From Oscillospiraceae bacterium (GTDB lineage: Bacteria > Bacillota_A > Clostridia > Oscillospirales > Oscillospiraceae): 64,000 nt of DNA. The notes below the pieces were generated by a model. That model worked only from the letters and a program-made list of their open reading frames with translations. It was not told the origin of the DNA and made no database searches. Both the position numbers and the translations under genes were made by a program. Shown here piece by piece: positions 40,737-48,389 of the stretch. The DNA is taken from positions 1 through 64,000 of the forward strand of contig JAFUES010000041.1 of NCBI GenBank assembly GCA_017470325.1. The letters are read 5' to 3'. Within the stretch, counting starts at the first letter, position 1. The number at the start of each line of letters is the position of its first letter.

Positions 40737-41636
40737 TCAAGTATAAAAATCGTGGTCGCCGATGGAAACGGCGAAGTCCCGGGCGGACTCGAACCAGCTG
40801 TTGTCCGCCAGGGTGGGATTGAGAAAATACAGGCTGTCGCCCGCGGTGTTGTAGCCCTCCAGACACAGGCAGGCGGCCAGCATAGCCGGATCGTCCACCG
40901 GGTTGTGAACGCTGCCGTTGGCCACTGGGTCGAACTGGGCGATGGTGTCGTTGCGCTGGGTCACCACTTCCCGGATGCTGTCGGGAAAGTCCGGGCTTTT
41001 CACCCGGTTGAGCACCACGTTGCCCACGCCGATCTGCCCGGGCAGGGGCTGTTGCCCGGCCTCAGCCTGGATGATGTGGCTGAGCCAGTACAGGTCCTCC
41101 ACCGGGTAGTGCATGGCATAGTAGTCGCCGCTGCCGTGGAGCAGCTGCATATGGCTGACTTCCAGATCCACGGCCGGGGCCTCCGCATCCACCGTGACGC
41201 CGAGGCCGAAAAGATGGGCCGCGGCCTCCGCGGGCAGATACACCTGTCCATCCACCGGCAGAAAGCCGCCCGGAGTGTAGAGACAGCGGGACTCCGCCAG
41301 GGCGTAGTCCTGCCCGGCCTGCCCCTGCACCTCCACACCGGAGATGTGCAGGATGTACCCGTCGGAGCGCAGCTCCTGCGTATAGTCCAGCTGGAACAGC
41401 TCTGCCAGCGCGGCGGGGGAGAGCCAGATCACGCCGCCCTGCCGGTAAGCCCGGTCGGACAGCAGGCCGTTATAATACACCGGGACCTCCTCATAGGGTG
41501 CGGGCGTGGCCGCAGCAGGCGCGGTCGGCAGCGCCGCCGTTTCCGTTGTGGGCGGCGCGGCAACTGACCGCGTCTTGCCGCAGGCGGCCAGCAGCAGACA
41601 GAGGCTTAGCAGCAGGGCGCAGAGGATGCGCTTCAT
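40737..41636 (-). CDS. Cell wall hydrolase lipoprotein, SleB/CwlJ type
   Basis: 299 residues. Lipobox LLAACG (Cys about 20); a Pro/Ala/Thr linker; residues ~50-150 resemble a copper-amine-oxidase-like N-terminal domain (used in cell-wall proteins); residues ~170-299 are the Hydrolase_2 domain with catalytic Glu in HIIQAEAGQQPLPGQIGVG and NVVLNRV. Such lytic transglycosylases digest cortex or peptidoglycan at germination or division. Start overlaps the TSCPD stop (ATGA). Confidence 0.88.
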   Translation of the reverse strand: MKRILCALLLSLCLLLAACGKTRSVAAPPTTETAALPTAPAAATPAPYEEVPVYYNGLLSDRAYRQGGVIWLSPAALAELFQLDYTQELRSDGYILHISGVEVQGQAGQDYALAESRCLYTPGGFLPVDGQVYLPAEAAAHLFGLGVTVDAEAPAVDLEVSHMQLLHGSGDYYAMHYPVEDLYWLSHIIQAEAGQQPLPGQIGVGNVVLNRVKSPDFPDSIREVVTQRNDTIAQFDPVANGSVHNPVDDPAMLAACLCLEGYNTAGDSLYFLNPTLADNSWFESARDFAVSIGDHDFYT

Positions 41637-41890
41637 GCCTCCGCTTCCGCCTGCATGGCCTTCAGCGCCCGGGCCAGCTGGTCGGGGCAGGAGGTGTCCT
41701 TGAAGCCGCAGCGGATCCCTTCCAGCCGCTGAATGACCTCATCCACCGGCATGCCCTCCACCAGGCGGGCGATGCCCTGGAGGTTGCCGTCGCAGCCGCC
41801 CATCACGCTAAAGCTTTTGAGCACGCCGTCCTCGGTCTCGATCTCCATCAGCTGGGAGCAGACACCCTTGGGGCGATAGGTATAAGTCAT
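41633..41890 (-). CDS. TSCPD domain protein (TIGR03905 type)
   Basis: 85 residues. The TSCPD motif is present near the C-terminus (KDTSCPDQLARAL), with three further Cys (GVCSQ, GGCDGN, IRCGF) that could bind metal. The domain also ends ribonucleotide reductase and vitamin B12-dependent enzymes; the stand-alone form is common in anaerobes, role unknown. Coupled to the SleB-like gene by a 4-base overlap. Confidence 0.88.
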   Translation of the reverse strand: MTYTYRPKGVCSQLMEIETEDGVLKSFSVMGGCDGNLQGIARLVEGMPVDEVIQRLEGIRCGFKDTSCPDQLARALKAMQAEAEA

Positions 41891-42022
41891 GGGGAACCCT
41901 TCTTTCTGTGGGTGTTGTGTAACACTTTTATTATACCCGCAGCGGCGCGTCATTGCAAGCAGTCCTATTTCACCGCCTGTCCGCATAAGATGGATCGAAC
42001 TTTTCTATGCGGGGGTGAGCGC

Positions 42023-43084
42023 ATGCGCATGAGCAGACGGCTGGCGCTGCTGGGTATGGCGGTGGTGCTGCTGTATCTGGGCACGGAGGCCGGGACCTTC
42101 AGCCGGGCGGAAGCGGTGCTGCGGGAACGCTTGGAGGAGGGGCGCATGCGAAACGTGGTCGTCATAGCAACAGATGACGCCGTCCCCGCTTCCAGGCCCG
42201 TAGCGGCAGCCACGCCGTTGCCGGAGCCTGCCGCCCCGCCGACGCCGGAGATACAGCCCCTGCAGCTGCCGGCGGCGGAGCGTCAAGTGCTCCGCCAGGT
42301 GTTGGAGAGCGTGCCGGACGAGGAGATCCGGGAGACCACCATCCCCGGCGGCATGCGCATCAAGAACGAGACCCACTACCAGGTGGACGTGTCCCAGCTG
42401 CTGCGGGAGGGGCCGGGGCTGCGCCTGCCTACCGAAGGGCCCCAGATCCTGATCATCCACACGCACGGCAGTGAGGCCTACACCCCTTCCGGCCTGGACC
42501 GCTATGAGGCCAACGACAGCAGCCGCACCGCCGACACCCAGTATAACATTGTCCGGGTGGGGGATGAGCTGGCCGACAAGCTCAGCGCCGCGGGACTGCG
42601 GGTGCTGCACGACCGGGAGATCTACGACTACCCCAGCTATACCGGCTCCTATACCCGCAGCGGCCAGGCGGTGGAGGAATATCTGCGCGAGTACCCCGGC
42701 ATCGCCGTGGTGCTGGATGTGCACCGGGACGCCCTGGGCAGCGATGGCGTGGTCTACAAGACCATGGCGGAGGAGGACGGGACCGTAGCCAGCCAGATCA
42801 TGCTGCTGGCGGGCAGCGATGAGAGCGGTCTGGAGCATCCGAACTGGCGATCCAACCTGGCCCTGGCGCTGTATCTGCAGGAGGCCGTGGGGCGCAGGCA
42901 CCCTTCGCTGATGCGCCCGGTGGCCCTGGTACCCCAGCGCTACAACCAGCATCTGACGCCCGGCTCCCTGATCCTGGAGGTGGGCAGCAGCGGCAACACC
43001 CTGCAGGAGGCTCTGGCGGCCATCCGCCTCTTTGCGGACGCGGCAGCCCCGGCCCTGCTGGCCCTGGCAGACAGGGCAGAATGA
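42023..43084 (+). CDS. spoIIP: Stage II sporulation protein P
   Basis: 353 residues. N-terminal membrane anchor (about 5-25), Pro-rich linker, then the SpoIIP amidase/endopeptidase domain with ILIIHTHGSEAYTP, DTQYNIVRVGDELA, VVLDVHRDAL and LILEVGSSGNT, which hold the zinc ligands. SpoIIP works with SpoIID and SpoIIM to remove septal peptidoglycan during engulfment. ATG 42023 or 42029 both follow GGGGGTGA. This gene marks the organism as a spore former. Confidence 0.94.
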   Translation: MRMSRRLALLGMAVVLLYLGTEAGTFSRAEAVLRERLEEGRMRNVVVIATDDAVPASRPVAAATPLPEPAAPPTPEIQPLQLPAAERQVLRQVLESVPDEEIRETTIPGGMRIKNETHYQVDVSQLLREGPGLRLPTEGPQILIIHTHGSEAYTPSGLDRYEANDSSRTADTQYNIVRVGDELADKLSAAGLRVLHDREIYDYPSYTGSYTRSGQAVEEYLREYPGIAVVLDVHRDALGSDGVVYKTMAEEDGTVASQIMLLAGSDESGLEHPNWRSNLALALYLQEAVGRRHPSLMRPVALVPQRYNQHLTPGSLILEVGSSGNTLQEALAAIRLFADAAAPALLALADRAE

Positions 43085-43086
43085 CA

Positions 43087-43166
43087 AAATAATAATTATT
43101 CTTAAAAAGACTTTACAAAAAGAGATAGTGGTGCTATATTCTAATCAATAATAAGAATCATTCTTA
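43087..43166 (+). promoter_or_regulatory. Promoter flanked by two Fur/PerR-type operators
   Basis: -35 TTTACA (43112-43117), 17-base spacer, -10 TATATT (43135-43140). Upstream TAATAATTATTCTTA (43090-43104) and downstream TAAGAATCATTCTTA (43152-43166) are 7-1-7 inverted repeats of the Fur family; the downstream one is perfect, the upstream one has one mismatch. The regulator gene that follows probably represses itself from here. Confidence 0.82.
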
Positions 43167-43184
43167 ATATCGAGGTGAAAAGCC

Positions 43185-44309
43185 ATGGTGCGTAAGAACA
43201 GCAAAAAGCGGGATGCGATTTTAGCCTGCCTGCGCCAGAGCAAGGAAAACCCCACAGTGGAGATGCTGTACCGGCAGCTGAAGCCGGATTACCCGGAGCT
43301 GAGCCTGGGCACGGTGTACCGGAACCTGGCCATCCTGGTGGAAGAGAAGCAGGCGGTGAACATCGGCAGCTTCCGCGGCCAGGAGCGCTATGACGGGCGC
43401 CTGGATCCGCACTCCCATTTCGTATGCCGCGGCTGCGGCCGGGTCATGGATCTGGATATCCCGGACACGGTGAGCGAGATCTACACAGAGATCCAACGGG
43501 ACTTTGGCTTCCGACTGGAGAGCTACGCGCTGACCATCACCGGACTCTGCGACAACTGTGCCCAGGAAGACAACGACACATATGATAAAAAACATCAAGA
43601 GGAGGAGTCAACAATGAAGAAATGGATTTGTTCTGTCTGCGGTCATGTGCATGAGGGCATCGCCCCTCCCGAGCTGTGCCCGGTCTGCAAGGTGACAAGC
43701 TCGCACTTTCATCTGCCCGGCGAGGAGCCGGCTGTCCATGTGGACGACCCGGAGGTGGCCAAGCTTCGCAAGGTCATCGAGGGTGTGGAGCCTGCGACGC
43801 CGAAGCCCATTCGCAAGTGGATCTGCCCGGTCTGCGGCCATGTGCACGAGGGGACCACGCCTCCTGAGCTGTGCCCGGTGTGCAAGATCGTGGGCTCCCA
43901 GTTCCGCCTGCCCGGCGAGGAGCTGAAGGTCGCCCAGGAGGATCCGGAGACCACCAAGCTGCGCAAGGCCATCGAGGGCGCGGAGCCTGTGGCAGCCAAG
44001 CCCATCCGCAAGTGGGTCTGCCCGGTCTGCGGCCATGTGCATGAGGGGACCACGCCTCCTGAGCTGTGCCCGGTGTGCAAGATCGTGGGTTCTCAGTTCC
44101 GCCTGCCCGGCGAGGAGCTGAAGGTCGCCCAGGAGGACCCGGAGATCACCAAGCTGCGCAAGGCCATCGAGGGTGTGGAGCCTGTGGCGGCCAAGCCCGT
44201 CCGTAAGTGGGTCTGCTCCGTCTGCGGCCACGTACACGAGGGGACCACGCCCCCCGAGCTCTGCCCCGTCTGCAAGGTGACAGCCTCCCATTTCAACGCT
44301 GCTGACTGA
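43185..44309 (+). CDS. PerR/Fur-like repressor fused to four rubredoxin-type modules
   Basis: 374 residues in one uninterrupted frame. Residues 1-~126 are a PerR-like regulator: DNA-binding helix (LSLGTVYRNLAILVEEKQ), HSH metal site (PHSHF at 75-79) and two CxxC zinc pairs (CRGC 81-84, CDNC 122-125). After ~18 polar residues come four rubrerythrin-type rubredoxin modules at 146, 211, 276 and 341, each KWxC-x-VCGHVHEG then PPELCPVC, spaced exactly 65 residues. ATG 43614 (Met144) lies behind GAGGAGG, so a separate poly-rubredoxin can also be made. Peroxide sensing by iron and electron transfer by rubredoxin are known for the parts; the fusion is unusual. Followed by reverse rubrerythrin and rubredoxin. 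Confidence 0.88.
   Translation: MVRKNSKKRDAILACLRQSKENPTVEMLYRQLKPDYPELSLGTVYRNLAILVEEKQAVNIGSFRGQERYDGRLDPHSHFVCRGCGRVMDLDIPDTVSEIYTEIQRDFGFRLESYALTITGLCDNCAQEDNDTYDKKHQEEESTMKKWICSVCGHVHEGIAPPELCPVCKVTSSHFHLPGEEPAVHVDDPEVAKLRKVIEGVEPATPKPIRKWICPVCGHVHEGTTPPELCPVCKIVGSQFRLPGEELKVAQEDPETTKLRKAIEGAEPVAAKPIRKWVCPVCGHVHEGTTPPELCPVCKIVGSQFRLPGEELKVAQEDPEITKLRKAIEGVEPVAAKPVRKWVCSVCGHVHEGTTPPELCPVCKVTASHFNAAD
43614..43616 (+). promoter_or_regulatory. Internal start codon with strong ribosome binding site
   Basis: ATG with AAGAGGAGGAG 6-16 bases upstream, inside the PerR-rubredoxin frame. It would give a 231-residue protein made only of the four rubredoxin modules, and suggests the two parts were once separate genes. 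Confidence 0.7.
43620..44300 (+). repeat. 195-bp tandem repeat encoding rubredoxin modules
   Basis: Modules start at 43620, 43815, 44010 and 44205: a period of exactly 195 bases (65 codons). Units two and three are nearly identical at DNA level through the linker (LPGEELKVAQEDPE); unit one is more diverged and unit four lacks the linker. Recent expansion by unequal exchange is likely. Confidence 0.88.
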
Positions 44310-44354
44310 GGGGTAAGCCCGGCCTAATCAACCGTGAATTTTTTGAAAACCCGC

Positions 44355-44383
44355 TTTACAAATTTATGTCCTCATGGTACCAT
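44355..44383 (+). promoter_or_regulatory. Possible promoter of reverse rubrerythrin
   Basis: TTTACA (44355-44360), 17-base spacer, TACCAT (44378-44383), 55 bases before ATG 44438. The -10 match is moderate. Confidence 0.45.
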
Positions 44384-44437
44384 ATCAACGCCCGGAAATG
44401 ATAAGTTTACCGAAGTTTTTACAGGAGGATATAAGCT

Positions 44438-45004
44438 ATGAAGAAATGGGTATGTTCCGTTTGCGGTTACGTCCATGAGGGGGATACGCCCCCCGAGAAA
44501 TGCCCCGTCTGCAAGGTCCCCGGTTCCAAATTCGTGGAGCAGGCCGCGGAGATGAGCTGGGCTGCCGAGCATGTAGTCGGCGTCGGTAAGGTCTTCGGTG
44601 AGGATGTTCCCGCCGAGGTGCAGGAGGAGATCATCGCGGGTCTGCGCTCCAACTTTGAGGGCGAGTGCTCCGAGGTCGGCATGTACCTGGCCATGGCCAG
44701 AGTCGCCGAGCGCGAGGGTTATCCCGAGATCGGCGAGTACTGGAAGAAGGCCGGCCTGGAAGAGGCCGAGCATGCCGCCAAGTTTGCGGAGCTCCTGGGT
44801 GAGGTCATCACCGACAGCACCAAGAAGAACCTGCAGATGCGCGTGGACGCCGAGAACGGCGCCACCCAGGGCAAGACCGATCTGGCCAAGCTCTGCAAGA
44901 AGTACAACCTGGACGCCCTGCACGACACCATCCACGAGATGGCCCGTGATGAGGCCCGCCACGGCAAGGCTTTCAAGGGCCTGCTGGAGCGGTATTTCAA
45001 GTAA
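44438..45004 (+). CDS. Reverse rubrerythrin
   Basis: 188 residues; ATG behind AGGAGG. The order is rubredoxin first ([10 protein letters not shown] and PPEKCPVC, residues 6-26), then the four-helix di-iron domain ([50 protein letters not shown], residues ~55-188). This reversed layout is characteristic of Clostridia, where it reduces H2O2 and O2 using NADH through rubredoxin. Its N-terminal module is clearly homologous to the modules in the preceding fusion protein. Probably under the same PerR-type control. Confidence 0.95.
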   Translation: MKKWVCSVCGYVHEGDTPPEKCPVCKVPGSKFVEQAAEMSWAAEHVVGVGKVFGEDVPAEVQEEIIAGLRSNFEGECSEVGMYLAMARVAEREGYPEIGEYWKKAGLEEAEHAAKFAELLGEVITDSTKKNLQMRVDAENGATQGKTDLAKLCKKYNLDALHDTIHEMARDEARHGKAFKGLLERYFK

Positions 45005-45024
45005 AAAAACAGGAGGACGTTACC

Positions 45025-45159
45025 ATGAAGTATGTTTGCAACGTTTGCGGCTGGGTCTATGACGAGGAAGAAGCCGGCGTGAAGTGGGAAGATCTGCCCG
45101 AGGATTTCGTCTGCGAAGTCTGCGGCGTGGGCAAGGACGAGTTCACCGCCGAAGAGTAA
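45025..45159 (+). CDS. Rubredoxin, short-loop type (44 aa)
   Basis: ATG 45025 follows AGGAGG, 20 bases after the rubrerythrin stop. Both Cys knuckles are present (CNVCGWVYD at 5-13 and [11 protein letters not shown] at 30-40) with WEDLPEDF between. Standard rubredoxins have ~52 residues; here about nine residues are missing from the loop between the knuckles. It binds one iron and passes electrons, most likely to the reverse rubrerythrin encoded just before. A strong terminator ends the operon. Confidence 0.9.
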   Translation: MKYVCNVCGWVYDEEEAGVKWEDLPEDFVCEVCGVGKDEFTAEE

Positions 45160-45176
45160 AACCCCATAAGACAAGC

Positions 45177-45211
45177 AAAGCCCGCCCGGCATTTTGCCGG
45201 GCGGGCTTTCC
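45177..45211. terminator. Terminator between the rubredoxin operon and ypeB
   Basis: AAAGCCCGCCCGGCA pairs exactly with TGCCGGGCGGGCTTT around TTT. It can serve both convergent units. Confidence 0.88.
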
Positions 45212-45229
45212 GTATGCGCAGCTTGCGGT

Positions 45230-46525
45230 TCAGACATCTTCGGAGGGAGCGGCCTCCCGCTGTACGTCGATCCGGCACTGCTTGCCACTGCCGGCGTCCA
45301 CGCAGATCTGGACCTGCCGCCCGTCGGCGTCGGCGCAGGAGAACTCATAGCAGGCCAGGTCCCGCTTGCCGGGGCTTTTGCGGATGACCCGGCGGCTGTC
45401 CAGCAGCTCCAGCCCTTCGGGCAGAGCCTGAGCGGCTTCCTCTTCCTCGATGAGGAAGCGGGCGCCGCTGTTTTCGCCGCAGTAGTCGGCGGCGTTGAAG
45501 CTGTAGATGGAGCCGTCGTCCAGGGCCACGGCGATCTGCACGCAGTTGTCCAGGCACACGGCACCGTTCTCGGTCCGGGAATACACCATTGCTGCCACCG
45601 CGCCGTTGTAGCCCGCGGCGGTAAGGGTCAGGTCCTGAAAGCCCCGCTGCGCCAGGAAATCCTCCGCGATGCCGCGGGCCTCCTCCTCGCCGATCAACGC
45701 GTCGCCCACCAGCCGGGACTGGGCCATGCTTTCCACACCGCTGCGGCTGACGCAGAGATACAGATCGCCCGTGCGGTAGCAGCGGCGCCCGTTGGCACCC
45801 TCGTAGGCGTAGGCTTCCTTTAAGGCCGCCGCGGGCACGCCCGCGTACTGGGCGGCCAAGTCCAGCATGGCCTCCTCCGTCAGATAGCCCCGGGTCTCCT
45901 CCTCCGCGCAGCCGTATTTGCCGTCATATTCCAGGGCGGCCAGGGGCTCAAACTGCGCCTCGTAGGCCAGGAGCCGCTCACTCACATTCTCCGCCGCGGT
46001 ATCGTCACCGATGTTCTGCAGGCGCAGGGCCGGGCTGTCCATGACCACGTCCCCGCCATGGACGCTGCCCTGCAGCTCCAGCAGGGAGCCCACCAGGTTC
46101 CCGGCGGTGGCCGCCATGTCAGTGAGCGTGTCCAGCTGCTGCTGGGTGAAGCCCTCCGAGGCGGCGCTGCCGCAGATGCTGTAAGCGTAGTCCCCGGCCA
46201 CATTGAGGAAAGCGGAGATCTGCTCCAGCTCCTGCGTGGAGAAGGGAAGCACCGACAGGGCGCTCTCGGCGGCCTCGGCTTTGGCGTAGGCCTCGCTGCA
46301 GATGCGCGCGCACATGCCGACGTCGGTGGCGTATACGCTTTTGGCCAGGGCGGCGGAAAGGGCGTCCACGGCGGTGACCGTCTCCTCAAAAGCGCGCACT
46401 GCGCTGTAGCCCGCCGCCAGGCGGGAATCGTTCAGATCGGCGCTGCGGGCATAGGCCAGCAGCCCCAAAGCCGCCAGGGCGGCGCTGATGTAGCTGGCGG
46501 TACGGATCTTTCCTCGTCTTGTCAT
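45230..46525 (-). CDS. ypeB: Germination protein YpeB-like
   Basis: 431 residues; ATG 46525 with GAGGTG 6 bases upstream. N-terminal membrane helix (about 10-26) and three PepSY-like repeats in the C-terminal half (ARGIAEDFLAQRGFQDL, EEEAAQALPEGLELLDS, with YEFSCADADGRQVQICVDA at the end) match YpeB, the forespore protein that holds the cortex-lytic enzyme SleB in the spore inner membrane. A SleB-type gene lies 4 kb away but not adjacent. Its ribosome binding site lies inside the gltX terminator stem. Confidence 0.85.
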   Translation of the reverse strand: MTRRGKIRTASYISAALAALGLLAYARSADLNDSRLAAGYSAVRAFEETVTAVDALSAALAKSVYATDVGMCARICSEAYAKAEAAESALSVLPFSTQELEQISAFLNVAGDYAYSICGSAASEGFTQQQLDTLTDMAATAGNLVGSLLELQGSVHGGDVVMDSPALRLQNIGDDTAAENVSERLLAYEAQFEPLAALEYDGKYGCAEEETRGYLTEEAMLDLAAQYAGVPAAALKEAYAYEGANGRRCYRTGDLYLCVSRSGVESMAQSRLVGDALIGEEEARGIAEDFLAQRGFQDLTLTAAGYNGAVAAMVYSRTENGAVCLDNCVQIAVALDDGSIYSFNAADYCGENSGARFLIEEEEAAQALPEGLELLDSRRVIRKSPGKRDLACYEFSCADADGRQVQICVDAGSGKQCRIDVQREAAPSEDV

Positions 46526-46571
46526 AAAAAACACCTCTTTGGGATCAGCTTTTCCCAAAGAGGTGTTTTTT
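46526..46571 (-). terminator. 18-bp perfect hairpin: gltX terminator that masks the ypeB ribosome binding site
   Basis: AAAAAACACCTCTTTGGG and its exact reverse complement flank a 10-base loop, between gltX (stop at 46583) and the ypeB ATG at 46525. On the minus strand the downstream arm contains GAGGTG (46532-46537) and a T6 run ending next to the ATG. It should end gltX transcripts and also hide the ypeB start in any read-through RNA. Confidence 0.85.
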
Positions 46572-46582
46572 ATAGCGGCAAC

Positions 46583-48058
46583 TTATGCCAGCTTTTCAAC
46601 GGCGATGCGCAGGCGGCGCAGCACCTCGTCCTTGCCCAGGATGCGGCAGATCTCCACCGCACCGCCGGGGGTGACGGCCTTGCCGGCCGCGGCGATGCGC
46701 ACCGGCCACATGACCTTGGCGTTCTTGGCGCCCATCTCCTCGGCCAGCTTTACCATGGCGTCCAGCAGCGCCTCGTCCGTCCAGGGCTCAAGAGCCTCGA
46801 AAACGGGCAGGATCTTCTGCAGCACCTCCAGGGAGGAGGCCGCGTCGGACTTGGACTTCTTGTGGGTGAACAGCTCCACATCGTAATCCGGCAGCACATC
46901 GAAAAAGTCCAGCTTTTCGGGGATGTCCGTCAGCACCTCGGTGCGCTGCTGCAGCAGGGCGGCGATGGCGGCGGCGTCATAGCGCTCATCCTTCACGGCT
47001 TGGCGGATGTAGGGCTCGGCCACAGCGGCAAAGGCCTCCGGACTCATGGCGCGGATATAGGCGCTGTTGAAGTAGCGCAGCTTCTCAATGTCGAAGATGG
47101 CGGGGGACTTGGAGATGCCGTGCAGGTCGAAGACCTCCTTCAGCTCGTCCAGAGAGTAGATCTCCTGCTCGCCGCCGGGACTCCAGCCCAGCAGGGCCAC
47201 ATAGTTGAGCACCGCGTCGGTCAGATAACCCTGGACAATCAGGTCCTCGTAGGAGGGGTCGCCGTGGCGCTTGGACATCTTGTTGTGGGCGTCGCGCATG
47301 ACGGGGGAGCAGTGCACGTACTTGGGGATCTCCCAGCCGAAGCCCTGGTACAGCAGGTTATATTTGGGCGCGCTGGACAGGTATTCGCTGCCCCGGACCA
47401 CATGGGTGATGCCCATCAGGTGGTCGTCGATCACGTTGGCGAAGTTGTAGGTGGGCAGGCCGTCCCGCTTCATGAGCACCTGGTCGTCCAGCGTCGTATT
47501 CTCCACGGTGATATCGCCGAAGATCTCATCGTGGAAGGTCGTGGTCCCCTCATGGGGGATCCGCTGGCGGATGACAAAGGGCTCCCCGGCGTCGGCGCGG
47601 GCCTGGGCCTCCTCTTTGCTGAGACTGCGGCAGGGATCATCGCCCCGGCCAAAGTCACCGCTGTCCTCCTCGCTTTCGGCCTTCTCGCAGAAGCAGCGGT
47701 AGGCGTGGCCCCGCTCCACCAGCAGCTCCGCATATTTGCCGTACAGGGGCCGACGCTCGGTCTGGATATAGGGGCCCACTGGGCCGCCCAGATCCGGGCC
47801 CTCGTCGTGGTCCAGATGGCACTGGGTCATGGTCTTGTAGATCACGTCCACCGCGCCCTCCACCAGACGGCCCTGGTCGGTGTCCTCGATGCGCAGGATG
47901 AAGGTGCCGTCGCTGTGCCGGGCGATCAGCCAGGTGTACAGAGCGGTGCGCAGGTTGCCCACATGCATGTATCCGGTGGGAGAGGGGGCAAAACGGGTGC
48001 GCACCTTCCCCTTGGGGATGCGCTGCTCCATCTCCTCAAACCAATTCATATCCATCAT
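46583..48058 (-). CDS. gltX: Glutamate--tRNA ligase
   Basis: 491 residues. Class I signature FAPSPTGYMHVGNLRTALYT (HIGH-type) near residue 22 and KMSKRHGD (KMSKS-type) near 260; LRIEDTDQGR and ADAGEPFVIR are GltX-specific. It charges tRNA-Glu (a tRNA-Glu gene is at 299). ATG 48058 follows GGAGG. No T-box leader is visible upstream. Divergent from trpS across the hairpin-array element. Confidence 0.96.
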   Translation of the reverse strand: MMDMNWFEEMEQRIPKGKVRTRFAPSPTGYMHVGNLRTALYTWLIARHSDGTFILRIEDTDQGRLVEGAVDVIYKTMTQCHLDHDEGPDLGGPVGPYIQTERRPLYGKYAELLVERGHAYRCFCEKAESEEDSGDFGRGDDPCRSLSKEEAQARADAGEPFVIRQRIPHEGTTTFHDEIFGDITVENTTLDDQVLMKRDGLPTYNFANVIDDHLMGITHVVRGSEYLSSAPKYNLLYQGFGWEIPKYVHCSPVMRDAHNKMSKRHGDPSYEDLIVQGYLTDAVLNYVALLGWSPGGEQEIYSLDELKEVFDLHGISKSPAIFDIEKLRYFNSAYIRAMSPEAFAAVAEPYIRQAVKDERYDAAAIAALLQQRTEVLTDIPEKLDFFDVLPDYDVELFTHKKSKSDAASSLEVLQKILPVFEALEPWTDEALLDAMVKLAEEMGAKNAKVMWPVRIAAAGKAVTPGGAVEICRILGKDEVLRRLRIAVEKLA

Positions 48059-48160
48059 ATATCCTCCAAATCATATTTTACGTCCATTCACATAGTTTAT
48101 TTTACATTTTGCCTGTTGTCAAGATGAACTTATTTTGGTAAAATATACAGATGTATGGTC

Positions 48161-48366
48161 TATAATGATTATCGGATAGCGAAATCAATCGGGGATGCGA
48201 TTGATTTCGCTGCCAAACGACAAGTTTGGCAGCGAATGATTCTTTGAATCATTCGCCCGATGCTCATTGCAATGAATATATGGCAAAACAGCTGCGCTGT
48301 TTTGCTGCGCCGCAAGGCGGCGCGGCGAAAAGCTTTTGGGCTTTTCGCCATCATCTAGTCATTATA
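48161..48366. mobile_element. Hairpin-array element with terminal inverted repeats (MITE-like)
   Basis: The ends TATAATGATTA (48161-48171) and TAGTCATTATA (48356-48366) are inverted repeats with one mismatch; a weaker match extends to ~24 bases. A flanking TA on each side fits a TA target duplication. Between them stand perfect hairpins: 48179-48210 (12 bp), 48209-48233 (10 bp), 48232-48256 (11 bp), 48283-48305 (10 bp), 48307-48323 (7 bp) and 48324-48349 (10 bp), plus TCATTGCAATGA at 48264-48275. It has no ORF. It fills most of the gltX-trpS divergent intergenic. A structured RNA is the other reading. Confidence 0.7.
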
Positions 48367-48389
48367 ATAAAGTATCGAGGTTTGAAAAG

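Noticed and set aside
43620..44300. CRISPR-like or artefactual repeat
   Set aside because: The 195-bp period keeps the coding frame and the Cys ligands in every unit, so it is a protein-module repeat, not CRISPR. No CRISPR array was seen in the window.
48059..48389. T-box leader for trpS or gltX
   Set aside because: No AGGGTGGNACCGCG-type T-box, specifier stem or terminator/antiterminator pair is present; the hairpins are uniform and end-to-end instead.
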